From Siphonodentalium dalli (Eukaryota; Mollusca; Scaphopoda; Gadilida; Siphonodentaliidae), in NCBI GenBank assembly GCA_032622095.1, contig CP136066.1, positions 108,087,319 to 108,151,318 of the forward strand: 64,000 bases of DNA, written 5' to 3'. Below the pieces are notes generated by a model. That model had not been told where the DNA came from and ran no database searches. It saw only the letters and a list, made by a program, of their open reading frames with translations. Position numbers and translations under genes: made by a program. Below, piece after piece: positions 22,845-34,389 of the stretch (the stretch's first letter is position 1; each line of letters begins with the position of its first letter).

Positions 22845-25800
22845 TGTTGGGAACATTTCCAATCTTGTGGGGGGGGGGGGTGGGGGCGCCAGGTTGGAAA
22901 CTTCCAACACTTGGGAATCTTGAAGCCAGTCTAGATGATTTTTGTAATTTTCAGGTTCAGATATCCACATTTTCTCACTGGGCCCATGTATCCTGAGTTT
23001 CTCCCCCGGTTTACAATTATACTCATTCACGAAGCAATGGGAGAGGACATCTACATGGAATTGGGTTTTATGGATTCGTGTGTGCATGTGTGTTTTTTAT
23101 TTCTTTTCAGACTTATGGCCCTCGGTGCAATTCATCTGGTTTAAAACGATAAACCCCTTCTTTGTAACGGTATATTCCTGCAAGTCTTCAGTGTCAGTCT
23201 GAATACAGTTGCGTCCCTTTGATTGGGGGGGGGGGTCTTTTCGTGGTTCAACTTAACTGCACTTAAGTTAAAATGAATATATGGACATAACTAAGTGTAA
23301 ATAACACATAATTGTGATTTCGGTGAGGAATTGGACTAAATAAAAGTGCAAATAGACGAATATATCAGTATTTATACTAAAATGTAATTAATTTGCACTT
23401 AAAAAATCATAATCCGATTTATATCCGCTATATAGCGCTCATCAATTACTATTTATTTGAATTCTGGGTTAACAAATATTTTATTCGAGTCGTGGAACCC
23501 ACCTATCAAAGCTCAGAATTATTAGATATCGATTTTTGAAATCTATTATTTTTCACCACTGTGTAGGAACTGTTACATCGGAAGTCGTTCTATCGCCAGT
23601 ATTGTGATGGTTCTTGCCTGATTTGTTACGGTTCCTGATGATTGAAAATAATCATTTTTGCGACAAAATCACGCATTATTATAGATATCTTGAATATATT
23701 ATACTTTACTGAATGAACAGAGGCTGCAGAAGTGCCGTGTTATCAAAACCTGAACTCTAGACCACAATTCATCGGTATTAGCGAGTTAATGCGTAAATAT
23801 CAACATGTTATCACTGAAATTAAATCAAGCCACGTGGACGCAATTTCTTTGTTTTTCGTGGCGTATAAAATATGAAACGCATTCTGAAGACAAACACTGA
23901 TTATAAAGTATACCCATGTTATTCTTCTGTAAAATAGCTGAGAAAGTATCCCGATAGGGGGTTGATAATTGGGAGCTGTGGCCTCGTAATCAACATGGGT
24001 GCGTGTTACGGTTCTATTTCAAACCAATCATGGCTGTGACGGTTCTGAACATGAGATTTATTCGAACGATTTCTGCACTTTGGTTCGAAAATCGTTTTGT
24101 GTATCTGACATTTTAAACCAGATAATGACTGTAGCTTATGTAATTTGCATAATAGAACAGGTATATTACACAATGACACAATAAATACCTAATACGGGAG
24201 ATTACGTGACATTAATAGGCAGAAATAAAATATTGAAAGTCCCGATGAGTATAGTATCACAATCATGCCCGCCTATATAAATGACCAATGGTAATATAAA
24301 TCTACTATCAGGAGAATATGAGATGTTATATTCATTTACTTAATCTGGGCATTATTGAAAGATCCAGGTGTGACAATATTTCAATGCCAGCGCCATCATA
24401 TTTCCTCCTCTGAAGTCCGCATGAGGGACATTTACACATGTTTGTCGCCCAGACATGAATAGAAGTTATGAAATCACGTTCAGCTGAATCATTGATAGGT
24501 TATGACGTGATTTGGGGTGGTGGGTGGGGGGGGGGGGGGGGCTTGGGGAGGGGGTGCTTAATTGGTGTCTATCCCCAAATTTGGACAAGTGTTCAACAGT
24601 TACAAATTTCTTATCTTACAATAGATTGGTTTGAAATTTAACACCAACAACATGTTGAAATTGTTCTCTTAGTTTGATTTGACAACAATTTTATAGTGGG
24701 GCTTTGTATGCTCTTTTGCAAAAATAAATAATCTCTCTCTCTCTCTCTCTCCATCTGTTGGGAACATTTCCAATCTTGTGGGGGGGGGGGTGGGGGCGCC
24801 AGGTTGGAAACTTCCAACACTTGGGAATCTTGAAGCCAGTCTAGATGATTTTTGTAATTTTCAGGTTCAGATATCCACATTTTCTCACTGGGCCCATGTA
24901 TCCTGAGTTTCTCCCCCGGTTTACAATTATACTCATTCACGAAGCAATGGGAGAGGACATCTACATGGAATTGGGTTTTATGGATTCGTGTGTGCATGTG
25001 TGTTTTTTATTTCTTTTCAGACTTATGGCCCTCGGTGCAATTCATCTGGTTTAAAACGATAAACCCCTTCTTTGTAACGGTATATTCCTGCAAGTCTTCA
25101 GTGTCAGTCTGAATACAGTTGCGTCCCTTTGATTGGGGGGGGGGGTCTTTTCGTGGTTCAACTTAACTGCACTTAAGTTAAAATGAATATATGGACATAA
25201 CTAAGTGTAAATAACACATAATTGTGATTTCGGTGAGGAATTGGACTAAATAAAAGTGCAAATAGACGAATATATCAGTATTTATACTAAAATGTAATTA
25301 ATTTGCACTTAAAAAATCATAATCCGATTTATATCCGCTATATAGCGCTCATCAATTACTATTTATTTGAATTCTGGGTTAACAAATATTTTATTCGAGT
25401 CGTGGAACCCACCTATCAAAGCTCAGAATTATTAGATATCGATTTTTGAAATCTATTATTTTTCACCACTGTGTAGGAACTGTTACATCGGAAGTCGTTC
25501 TATCGCCAGTATTGTGATGGTTCTTGCCTGATTTGTTACGGTTCCTGATGATTGAAAATAATCATTTTTGCGACAAAATCACGCATTATTATAGATATCT
25601 TGAATATATTATACTTTACTGAATGAACAGAGGCTGCAGAAGTGCCGTGTTATCAAAACCTGAACTCTAGACCACAATTCATCGGTATTAGCGAGTTAAT
25701 GCGTAAATATCAACATGTTATCACTGAAATTAAATCAAGCCACGTGGACGCAATTTCTTTGTTTTTCGTGGCGTATAAAATATGAAACGCATTCTGAAGA

Positions 25801-26631
25801 CAAACACTGATTATAAAGTATACCCATGTTATTCTTCTGTAAAATAGCTGAGAAAGTATCCCGATAGGGGGTTGATAATTGGGAGCTGTGGCCTCGTAAT
25901 CAACATGGGTGCGTGTTACGGTTCTATTTCAAACCAATCATGGCTGTGACGGTTCTGAACATGAGATTTATTCGAACGATTTCTGCACTTTGGTTCGAAA
26001 ATCGTTTTGTGTATCTGACATTTTAAACCAGATAATGACTGTAGCTTATGTAATTTGCATAATAGAACAGGTATATTACACAATGACACAATAAATACCT
26101 AATACGGGAGATTAAGTGACATTAATAGGCAGAAATAAAATATTGAAAGTCCCGATGAGTATAGTATCACAATCATGCCCGCCTATATAAATGACCAATG
26201 GTAATATAAATCTACTATCAGGAGAATATGAGATGTTATATTCATTTACTTAATCTGGGCATTATTGAAAGATCCAGGTGTGACAATATTTCAATGCCAG
26301 CGCCATCATATTTCCTCCTCTGAAGTCCGCATGAGGGACATTTACACATGTTTGTCGCCCAGACATGAATAGAAGTTATGAAATCACGTTCAACTGAATC
26401 ATTGATAGGTTATGACGTGTTTGGGGTGGTGGGTGGGGGGGGGGACTTGGGGAGGGGGTGCTTAATTGGTGTCTATCCCCAAATTTGGACAAGTGTTCAA
26501 CAGTTACAAATTTCTTATCTTACAATAGATTGGTTTGAAATTTAACACCAACAACATGTTGAAATTGTTCTCTTAGTTTGATTTGACAACAATTTTATAG
26601 TGGGGCTTTGTATGCTCTTTTGCAAAAATAA

Positions 26632-26669
<38 letters not shown>

Positions 26670-26839
26670 CATCTGTTGGGAACATTTCCAATCTTGTGGG
26701 GGGGGGGGTGGGGGCGCCAGGTTGGAAACTTCCAACACTTGGGAATCTTGAAGCCAGTCTAGATGATTTTTGTAATTTTCAGGTTCAGATATCCACATTT
26801 TCTCACTGGGCCCATGTATCCTGAGTTTCTCCCCCGGTT
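21098..26839. repeat. Tandem triplication of a 1.91-kb unit
   Basis: Three direct copies: 21098-23009, 23010-24919 and 24920-26839. Offsets between equivalent points are 1908-1910 bp. Copies 2 and 3 share changes against copy 1 (for example GGTTCTGAACATGAG for GGTTCTGTACATGAG, and GTTATCAAAACC for GTTATCGAAACC), so copy 2 and copy 3 separated last. The left border reads AAGTTTACAATTAT, the right border CCGGTTTGCATGG and the internal junctions CCGGTTTACAATTAT, so the breakpoint shares GTTT. Each unit carries part of a TTAA-family MITE, part of the CAGGGACGTG-type element, (CT)n and G runs. Short frames repeated in each copy show no coding character. Confidence 0.95.
22812..22839. repeat. (CT)n microsatellite in unit 1
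   Basis: Pure CT run inside the triplicated unit; its length differs among the three copies (about 14, 9-10 and 15 CT pairs), making it the fastest-changing part of the unit. Equivalent runs begin near 24733 and 26637. Confidence 0.85.
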
Positions 26840-27031
26840 TGCATGGTGGCCAATCAAATGCTAATGATCAATTCACTTCAGAATGGCATACAATCTAGAG
26901 CAATAATGTGTCATGCAGTTGGGAAAAACCAAAGCCCAGGCCTTTTGCATGAGTTTGGTCTGTTTCAAGGGGATGGTGCGGTTGGAAATTCCAAGGTGGA
27001 CGCCCCGATATTGGAGACCATCCAGCCCACG
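26840..27031. mobile_element. Right end of a CAGGGACGTG-type element
   Basis: Continues the element whose left part ends each triplicated unit, and finishes CAGCCCACGTCCCTG, matching the right end of the element at 9496-10932 (phrases TTTCAAGGGGATGG, TTGGAAATTCCAAGGTGG, GGAGACCAT). The triplication breakpoint therefore lies inside this element. Confidence 0.65.
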
Positions 27032-27159
27032 TCCCTGCTCACTTGACCCGTTCTCAGCGAGGAATAATAATGTGCCTTATAATAGCCAGGTTCAGACACC
27101 CATAACACTGATTTCTAATGATTCATTTGTATGAATGTTTAGCTAATAATACAAACAAT

Positions 27160-27318
27160 CTGTTACTGCATGTTGAGTTTAATTGCTGAGCACTCCTACA
27201 AATGAATTAATAGGATTCAAGTCGCTGCTCAATACAGCACATTTAGTCACCAAGGCATTAACATCCATATAATAATATTTGTAACTGCATGATTCTTTTC
27301 TCTTTTTTATATGACATT
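27160..27318. repeat. Direct repeat flanking the inverted structure (left)
   Basis: About 160 bp (GTTACTGCATGTTGAG, TTAATAGGATTCAAGTC, ACATCCATATAATAATAT) that recur in the same orientation at 31432-31600, on the far side of the 4.1-kb inverted-repeat structure. The left copy abuts its left end; the right copy abuts its right end. Confidence 0.75.
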
Positions 27319-27321
27319 GTT

Positions 27322-27890
27322 CACTGTCGGATACCCGTTTAGGTTCGGACATTCCAAGATGGCGGCGCCCACTAAAGCAGATAAACGGTAAGTGTATATA
27401 TTGTCTCCAAGCAGCAATCAACGATATCTTTCGGTGATACACCTTGAAACAGTTATGTAGGAATTTGTATGCCCAACACATACGCAACACGCCTTTCGCA
27501 TGACAGGCATGTGAATTGTTGTATTTGGCGTGTCAAGTCGTCATAATTTTTCGAAATTTTATCGAGGCGGCGAAATGTTCGCTTTTTCGTATTTTTCTGG
27601 CCCTGGGCTCATGCATCCGCAAATTTATGTATTGTTGTGGGTATATTAGGTCACCACACATCTTCGGAATGCAAAACCGGCGATATTTTTATTGTCTAAC
27701 TCCGAAAAACGACCTTTGAAAATTTCAAAATGTTCAGGTTCGGATTCGCAACATTCGCGATGATTTTGTTCAGGTTCAGACACAATTTTCGTTCAGGTTC
27801 GGACAAATTTGGTTCAGGTTCGGAAGCATCAAAAACTTCGCATAAAAATGACACGCCGAGGTACAGTCGCGTTCTTATTGCGTTTGTGTG
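27322..27890. repeat. Left arm of a 4.1-kb inverted-repeat structure
   Basis: About 570 bp starting CACTGTCGGATACCCG and reading outward-in through a first-exon-like segment, then TTCAGGTTCGGA iterons (27734, 27769, 27794, 27812; a variant at 27340). The arm is nearly identical in inverted orientation to 30847-31429, so the structure is fairly young. Over most of its length the arms differ by only scattered bases. Confidence 0.9.
27359..27387 (+). CDS. Candidate first coding exon in the left arm (MAAPTKADK)
   Basis: CCAAGATGGCGGCGCCC places an ATG inside a perfect match to the YY1 binding word AAGATGGCGGC, which is common at the start of TATA-less animal genes. Nine codons follow (MAAPTKADK plus two bases) and end at a consensus donor, CG then GTAAGTG. 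The right arm holds the same exon in inverted orientation. No downstream exon was identified, so this is either a captured gene start or a gene whose other exons lie outside the window. The promoter reading is inference. Confidence 0.45.
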
Positions 27891-28214
27891 CATTTGGTCA
27901 TCTTCCATTCGTAAAAGAAACGATAAATGGGGAACACGAGGAATGGTTTTAGCCCACTCGTGAATAATTTGGGCGGACTTTCTTATTTTATGCGTGTGAG
28001 ATGTATGCGATCACGTGATTCCCCATCCGCATCCACATACGATGCCACGAAGGTCGCCGAACGTAGGTGAGCAGATAACTGTCCATAATATAAGTTACAC
28101 GGATTTTTGAGGGGGATACTGTGTGCTATGCCCCGGTATAGAGGCTCGTATCACCCGAGGCGACCCCCCCCCCCAACAAGCCGTGTAAAAATGATGTATT
28201 TACCCCAGTATCTA
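27891..28214. other. Unassigned, inside the inverted structure
   Basis: Single-copy spacer with a poly-C run near 28165. No coding signal. Confidence 0.3.
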
Positions 28215-28692
28215 TTAAAGGTACTCAACCCGATAAAACTCCTCTCAATTACTATTTCAATGGCTTCGGGGGTCAAAAATATTTGATTCGAGTCGAGGAA
28301 GTCACCCATCAAAGCTCAGATTTGTTAGATATCGATTTTAGAAATCTATTATTTTTCATTATCGGGAATACTATCTGGCCCAGAACTCAGTCAAAATTTC
28401 GTTAAAATTACCACTTGATTTTAGAGTTATCCATCCTTGTCTGTTTGAATAGATTTTGAGTACACATCCAGAGCAGATTACGGCAGTTATTAGGACTCAT
28501 CTCGAGAATAATAACAAATTTCAAAAATCAATATCTAATAACTCTGAGCTTTGTTTGATGGGTTCCTCGACTCGAATCAAATATTTGTTACCCCCAAAGC
28601 CAAAGCAATAGTAATATAGGACCCTCTGATCGGATTGTTGTTGTTGGAATCTGTTGAGATGGGGACCCTCTTTACGGGTTGAGTACCTTTAA
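28215..28692. mobile_element. TTAA-type MITE, intact copy of the AGGTACTCAACC family
   Basis: 478 bp flanked by TTAA on both sides (28215-28218 and 28689-28692), with ends AAGGTACTCAACCCG / CGGGTTGAGTACCTTT. The interior folds back: CGAGTCGAGGAAGTCACC against GGGTTCCTCGACTCG, and GATATCGATTTTAG against AAAAATCAATATC. No open frame. It defines the family found degraded or partial at 8586-8993, in the triplicated units, near 52567, 62940-63077 and at the window end. Confidence 0.85.
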
Positions 28693-29580
28693 CAATATAT
28701 TCCCAGACATAAAGCGCAGAAACGAGTCACGAAAAGTAACTCTATTTTGTTAGACTGCTTATACGATTTGCCCATAAATACTTGCTGATAGATAGACAAT
28801 ATATGCCATGTTTTGTATCAATAATTGGATTATATATTTGGGTATTCACACGAAACATATTCTTTTCAATATAAGCCTTATGTGTTTTGCCTCATTTATA
28901 AATGTTGAATCCAGTTACAAGTTAACCATTTGTCACACGAGTATTATGCAGGACTATTAATTAGACCCCGAACATGTTGCGTTCTATTCAGCACTCTGCG
29001 AACATAGAGAATACCTATGATTTGCCGAATAATACCTGCAATATGCGAATCTTCACGATCGGCGATATTTCAGGAATATATTATTCGAGAAACCATATGT
29101 GTTCTCTGTATGTTATGCTTGTGGTAAGCAATTCTGCAAAACTACAAGTATTTGTTTATCGAAACAAGAATTTAGACGCCGAAGTAGCGAAACTTATGCA
29201 ACCAATATCAGCTGTTCCGTTGGCAAATTAAGCATCTCTAAATTTTGGTGGAAAATTTCCTTCATGCGCTTAAGAGAATAGTGCCTACCCAATGGTTAAA
29301 TATTACACACAGAAACCCAATTAACAAATAACTGAATACGTAATAAAACGGGATCATTTGTTTTTCGTTAGAACTTATCGCAGTAATAAACTATTTTCAG
29401 TCTTCCGCGGAATTTCGCGTAGTTCCATTGATAATACACTCGTCAATAATTGTGTACCCTTTTTTAAACATAAGTATCTACAGTGAGATAACGTTTGAAA
29501 ATTATTGTCCTTGCCAAGGTCCCGGTGAAAGAGAGCGCATCGTATGTCATTTAAAATTACAGCTATTTCATAGGGAAACA
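28693..29580. other. Unassigned, inside the inverted structure
   Basis: AT-rich spacer. A plus-strand frame at 28974-29231 and overlapping shorter frames are present but have no recognisable domain or splice signals. Confidence 0.3.
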
Positions 29581-30053
29581 TATAACAAACAACGCTTGTC
29601 CCCACACCCGGTTGTAACTAACAATCTGCTTGACAACAACGTCACGTTTAAATCATGCACCATGTCCCCGTACCTCTTGACAGTGGGCGTATAAAAGCAC
29701 GTGAAACATCGTGGTTATGAATTACCCTTGAACTAGCAGTTTCACCAATCGTGACATTGTTCTAGCGCGCTGAGCTTAATTGACGTCACCTAAAACAGGA
29801 TCGATATGTCTGCTACCGAATTCTTCTTATTGGTGCTGATTGGTGTGAATTTATCTGATAACCTATAAAAAGCACACCACATTGTAGCTATTGATGTGGG
29901 ACAAAATCGTTAGCTCCGCCAACATCGTGGGATACTAGGAGATTTAATACCCGGATGTCTCTTTATGAAACCCCTTGGCTCCGCCTCGGGGTTCAAAATC
30001 GAGAACCAGGTATTAAATATCCATGTATCCCCGATATTTCAGAAGATAAGTGA
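29581..30053. repeat. Promoter-like repeat family, copy 1
   Basis: Shares with 36380-36840 and 36840-37555 the order: CCGGTTGTAACTA, a TATA-like word (TATAAAAG at 29690), CACGTG, a stretch ending in TGACGTCA (29781), ATTCTTCTTATTGGTG and CAAAATCGTTA...AACATCGTGGG with its inverted partner. The cluster of TATA, E-box and CRE-like words is seen in the sequence; promoter activity is inference. Confidence 0.6.
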
Positions 30054-31060
30054 TAATACCACTGTTGCTCATATGTAAAATGTAATAATTCCCACTAGCT
30101 GGTTTATAGTAGACATTGCTCGAGAATATTCAACTGTGGCTTTTATCCCATTAATTCGGAGAATTTACCACCTATATTTGGAAATTTCAGCTGACATATT
30201 TAGATATAACAAATTAACAATGCATGTTCGTTAATAACTCGCACAATAAGATCGCGACTGCACCTCGGCATGTCATTTATAGGTAAGGTTTTGATGCGTC
30301 CGAACCTGAACTAAAATTGTCCGAACCTGAACCAAATTTGTCCGAACCTGAACGAAAATTGTGTCTGAACCTGAACAAAATCATCGCGAATGTTGCGAAT
30401 CCGAACCTGAACATTTTGAAATGTTCAAAGGTCGTTTTTCGGAGTTAGACATTGAATTTATCTGATAACCTATTAAAAGCACACCACATTTTAGCTATTG
30501 ATGTGGGACAAAATCGTTAGCTCCGCCAACATCGTGGGATACTAGGAGATTTAATACCCGGATGTCTCTTTATGAAACCCCTTGGCTCCGCCTCGGGGTT
30601 CAAAATCGAGAACCAGGTATTAAATATCCATGTATCCCCGATATTTCAGAAGATAAGTAATAATACCACTGTTGCTCATATGTAAAATGTAATAATTCCC
30701 ACTAGCTGGTTTATAGTAGACATTGCTCGAGAATATTCAACTGTGGCTTTTATCCCATTAATTCGGAGAATTTACCACCTATATTTGGAAATTTCAGCTG
30801 ACATATTTAGATATAACAAATTAACAATGCATGTTCGTTAATAACTCGCACAATAAGATCGCGACTGCACCTCGGCATGTCATTTATAGGTAAGGTTTTG
30901 ATGCGTCCGAACCTGAACTAAAATTGTCCGAACCTGAACCAAATTTGTCCGAACCTGAACGAAAATTGTGTCTGAACCTGAACAAAATCATCGAGAATGT
31001 TGCGAATCCGAACCTGAACATTTTGAAATTTTCAAAGGTCGTTTTTCGGAGTTAGACAAT
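29847..31060. repeat. Tandem duplication, 607-bp unit, two copies
   Basis: Copy A 29847-30453 and copy B 30454-31060 are nearly identical (for example TATAAAAAGCACACC against TATTAAAAGCACACC). Each contains part of the promoter-like repeat and the inner end of the right arm with its CCGAACCTGAAC iterons, so the duplication happened after the arm was in place. Confidence 0.9.
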
Positions 31061-31429
31061 AAAAATATCGCCGGTTTTGCATTCCGAAGATGTGTGGTGA
31101 CCTAATATACCCACAACAATACATAAATTTGCGGATGCATGAGCCCAGGGCCAGAAAAATACGAAAAAGCGAACATTTCGCCGCCTCGATAAAATTTCGA
31201 AAAATTATGACGACTTGACACGCCAAATACAACAATTCACATGCCTGTCATGCGAAAGGCGTGTTACGTATGTGTTGGGCATACAAATTCCTACATAACT
31301 GTTTCAAGGTGTATCACCGAAAGATATCGTTGATTGCTGCTTGGAGACAATATATACACTTACCGTTTATCTGCTTTAGTGGGCGCCGCCATCTTGGAAT
31401 GTCCGAACCTAAACGGGTATCCGACAGTG
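30847..31429. repeat. Right arm of the 4.1-kb inverted-repeat structure
   Basis: Inverted copy of 27322-27890, ending CGGGTATCCGACAGTG. Carries the inverted first-exon segment (ATG at 31392-31390) and five TCCGAACCTGAAC-type iterons. Confidence 0.9.
31364..31392 (-). CDS. Candidate first coding exon in the right arm
   Basis: Exact inverted counterpart of the segment at 27359-27387: ATG in an AAGATGGCGGC context, MAAPTKADK, consensus donor GTAAGTG. The two copies point toward each other into the 3-kb interior. Only one, or neither, need be functional. Confidence 0.4.
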
Positions 31430-31431
31430 TT

Positions 31432-31600
31432 GTTACTGCTTGTTGAACTTAATAGCTAAGCAGTAAGCATTAATTGCTACAAATTAATCAATAGGATTCA
31501 AGTCAATTCTCATTACAGCGCATTTAGTAACCAAAGGTTTAACATCCATATAATAATATTTGTAACTGTAGGATTCTTTGTTTTTTTATATCTTCTATTA
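31432..31600. repeat. Direct repeat flanking the inverted structure (right)
   Basis: Same-orientation copy of 27160-27318, more diverged (AACATCCATATAATAATATT and GTAACTGTAGGATTC conserved). Begins immediately after the right arm. Confidence 0.75.
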
Positions 31601-31830
31601 AAAAATCAGAGATTCCTAGACAATCTAAAATATGATTGAGTTAAAGGTTATCGTGCTTGAATATGCTTTAATAGCTGCATATTCTAGAATTCTAGAATTT
31701 AACCTAGATAATCAGCATCCAGCAAGCGGATGCCCGACATAAACTTCATAAACTTCATAAACTGCGTAATCAGAAAATTGTATGGGTGTCAACGAACTTT
31801 GAGTTAAATACGTCTACGAAAATAGACAAC
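31601..31830. other. Unassigned AT-rich spacer
   Basis: Nothing recognised beyond a short palindromic TCTAGAATTCTAGA-type word near 31683. Confidence 0.3.
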
Positions 31831-32372
31831 ACTAGCCGATGTGCCCCCTCTTCGTCCGGGATATTTAGGAATTTATTTGTGATCGTCTCCGCCTGGACAA
31901 ACTATTGTTCGATTGGCCCGGAAACATGCCTATATGAGCCAATATGGTCAAGGTCAAGGACACGGTCGCATGTGTAAATTGGACCCACCCATATTGTTCC
32001 CGGGATCAAAGTAGGCCTACATTATACCAAATTTGAATCGGATCGGTTGAGGTCCAGAAACATGCCTATATGAGCGAGGTCAAGGTGAAGGACACGGTCT
32101 CAGGTGAAATTGGACCCGCCCATATTGTTCCCGTGATCAAAGTAGACCCAGCTACCAAATTTGAGTGGGATCGGTCGGGGTCCAGAAACATGCCTATATG
32201 AGCGTATTTGAGCGAGGTCAAGGACACGGTCGCACGTGAAATTGGACCCGCCCTTATTGTTCCCCGGATCAAAGTAGGCCTACACACCAAATTTGAGTCG
32301 GATCGGTCGAGCAGTTTTTCGAGTCTATAACACAAATACATACAGACAGAAGTTCCAAAAATATATAACAGA
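31831..32372. mobile_element. ACTAGCCGATG-head repeat with about 130-bp tandem core
   Basis: Head ACTAGCCGATGTGCCC...CGTCCGGG, core of about three units phased by GAAACATGCCTATATGAGC (31921, 32057, 32185) containing GGTCAAGGACACGGTCGCA and GGACCCGCCCATATTG, then a tail CGAGCAGTTTTTCGAG, ACAGACAGAAGTTCC and AATATATAAC. The tail resembles the 3' ends of RTE-related LINE or SINE elements in invertebrates (family knowledge, not verified). Related members lie at 35761 and 56767. Confidence 0.65.
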
Positions 32373-32759
32373 TAAAATACAAGACAGATAACTCTATATA
32401 ATCCCGTCTACGCTCAAGCTTTCCGAAGTCCAGTGCCATGAAATTGCACTACAGTTAACCGGCTATTGACTCATGCCAATAAGTACACTTATTTGAACTT
32501 AAGTACAGTCCAAATAAATCGATAGATCTCTGCATCTCATGCAGCCACCATCTTCAGTTCAAAAATTGAATGTTAATGATATCGGCTTACTGCATGGTGA
32601 GCCATGACGGGGGAAATATGTCTGCATATCACCTTGTTTGTACATTCCCTTTTTTTTTCTTCTTTTTTTTTTCTTCTTTTTTTTTAACAGATATGGCTCC
32701 TTATAGTGAACACTGAATCATGGAATCCGTGTCATAAAACCTCTAGACTTGATTACCTG
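32373..32759. other. Unassigned, with a pyrimidine tract
   Basis: Contains an unusually long T-rich tract (about 32647-32687) ending AACAG, which resembles a strong splice acceptor, but no coding frame follows. Confidence 0.35.
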
Positions 32760-33535
32760 TCCCACCCTGCATGGCCAAGTGGTCCTGCTAATTTGCTATG
32801 GTGTTGGTGGGTCGTGATAAACTGCTATATGATGCTGGTATATGGCAAACTGATGCTGTTTAGAAAACAATATACTGTTAATTTATCGTAAGTGGTCATT
32901 TCGTGTTTTTTTTATAATCCGATTGAATCTATAGGACAAGCCATTATGAGTATTTTTTTTAAGTGCAAATATCCTCCTCTCATAGAGCCCAAGACAGCAA
33001 GCTATTTGGTGATTGGAGTGTAGTGTGAAATTATTAATTATTCCATTCAGTTCTTTGTACCGAAATGGACAAAAACGAAAAACAATATTTTCAACCTCTC
33101 AAATGTTATTTATCAACATGTTCGACGAAATTTGGCCTTATTATCAACACAAAGCCTCTTGATTTTAGATTTCTCCATCTTCATCAGAAATTTGGCTCGA
33201 GACCGTCGGCTCGTCGACGTTTTACTGGTCCACTAATAAGTCTCGATAGTGAAAACTATTTTTTAATAATGGGTGTGTTAGTTGTTGCAAACCGACCACA
33301 ATGAAGATGGATATTTCTGTCGTTTTCCAAGCACCAGAGCAGCCATTGTTGAAATATATAAAGTATATCGTTTCATACAGCCACTGGCTTCTCGATGTTC
33401 GTCCACGCCGCGAAAATTATAACTTTAAAAAAAATAACGGTACTTTTTCTTAACAGCATCAGTTTGCCCGATACCAACATCATATCAATTCAGAAGGACC
33501 CGCAAACGTCATAACAAATTAGCAGCACAACTTGA
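32760..33535. mobile_element. Foldback MITE, AAGTGGTCCTGC family, copy 1
   Basis: Left end CCAAGTGGTCCTGCTAATTT, right end CAAATTAGCAGCACAACTTG. The order of internal words (CAAACTGATGCTG, GTTATTGCAAACCGACCA-like, AATAACGGTA, TTTTCTTAACA) matches the copy at 57945-58455. A middle part (about 33050-33250) resembles the TTAA family and may be nested. Confidence 0.6.
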
Positions 33536-34389
33536 CTTGGGGTGCACATGTGTCCCCTGCATGGGCCCGAACTCTTTTCTAGAACAACGGTCAGTTTTTG
33601 GCTGCTGTCCCATTGTCCGCTCCTTTCTCCTTTTTCGGAAACATTCGATTTTGACCAATTTTGAAGTTGATTACTTCATAGTTCTATCTTTACTGGTCAT
33701 CGCTAATCGGTCAATAAATCTCGAAATGTTAAGAGGATAACAAGTGATTTACGGCCCGACGTGTGACACACCCACAGACAACCAGAAAGGAAGTGAATAG
33801 AATAACAAGGCTGTTTGCCAAATGGTGATATTGCTCGTTTTGACAACGCAAGAGAATCTTATAACATACCCAACATCCGCTAAAAAGCGTTATGAGGGAA
33901 CTTTATTATCCAAGATGGCATCCAACATGGTTGTGATACCCAATGCATATCGTTCTCAGAATCAGGCATGATACTATATGTTGTGCTATGGAAATTTCCA
34001 TTCATGTCCGCTTGTGAAATGTGCGTACGTGAGCGAATGGGCAAACATGCAATCTGGGTCCAGAAATGGCAGCCAAAATGGCAGCAACTCCAAAAGAATG
34101 CCATGATAAAAGAAACAGCTTCGATAATCTTTTGGACGTGAAAAGTTAAATGAGCAATATATCTGCATATCGTAAACATGTCTTTGAGTAACATGCACTA
34201 TTAAGCCAATCCATCAGAAGGACTCACTGGCTACAACCGTCCAAGATAAACCAAATTATTTATGTATTTAAAATTCTTAAATTTTACTTAGAATACACCC
34301 GTCAGCTTTTGACAAACATTATAACATAAGCAGATATAAAAGACACGCCCGCGATAGTATTTAACACAGTTTTTGTCTATATATAGACA
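33536..34389. other. Unassigned
   Basis: No exon or repeat recognised. Open frames lack splice context. Confidence 0.3.

Noticed and set aside
22719-25054. Repeated frames (MHTRIHKTQFHVDV, MRVTVLFQTNHGCDG types) in each triplicated unit
   Set aside because: They recur only because the unit is triplicated; composition is not protein-like and no splice borders support them.
27160-31600. LTR retrotransposon reading of the direct repeats around the 4.1-kb structure
   Set aside because: The repeats are only about 160 bp, lack TG..CA ends, and no primer-binding site or gag/pol sequence lies between them; the interior is an inverted repeat.
33880-34198. Minus-strand frames of 70-104 codons
   Set aside because: Two overlapping frames with Cys/Phe/His-rich composition, no domain and no splice support.
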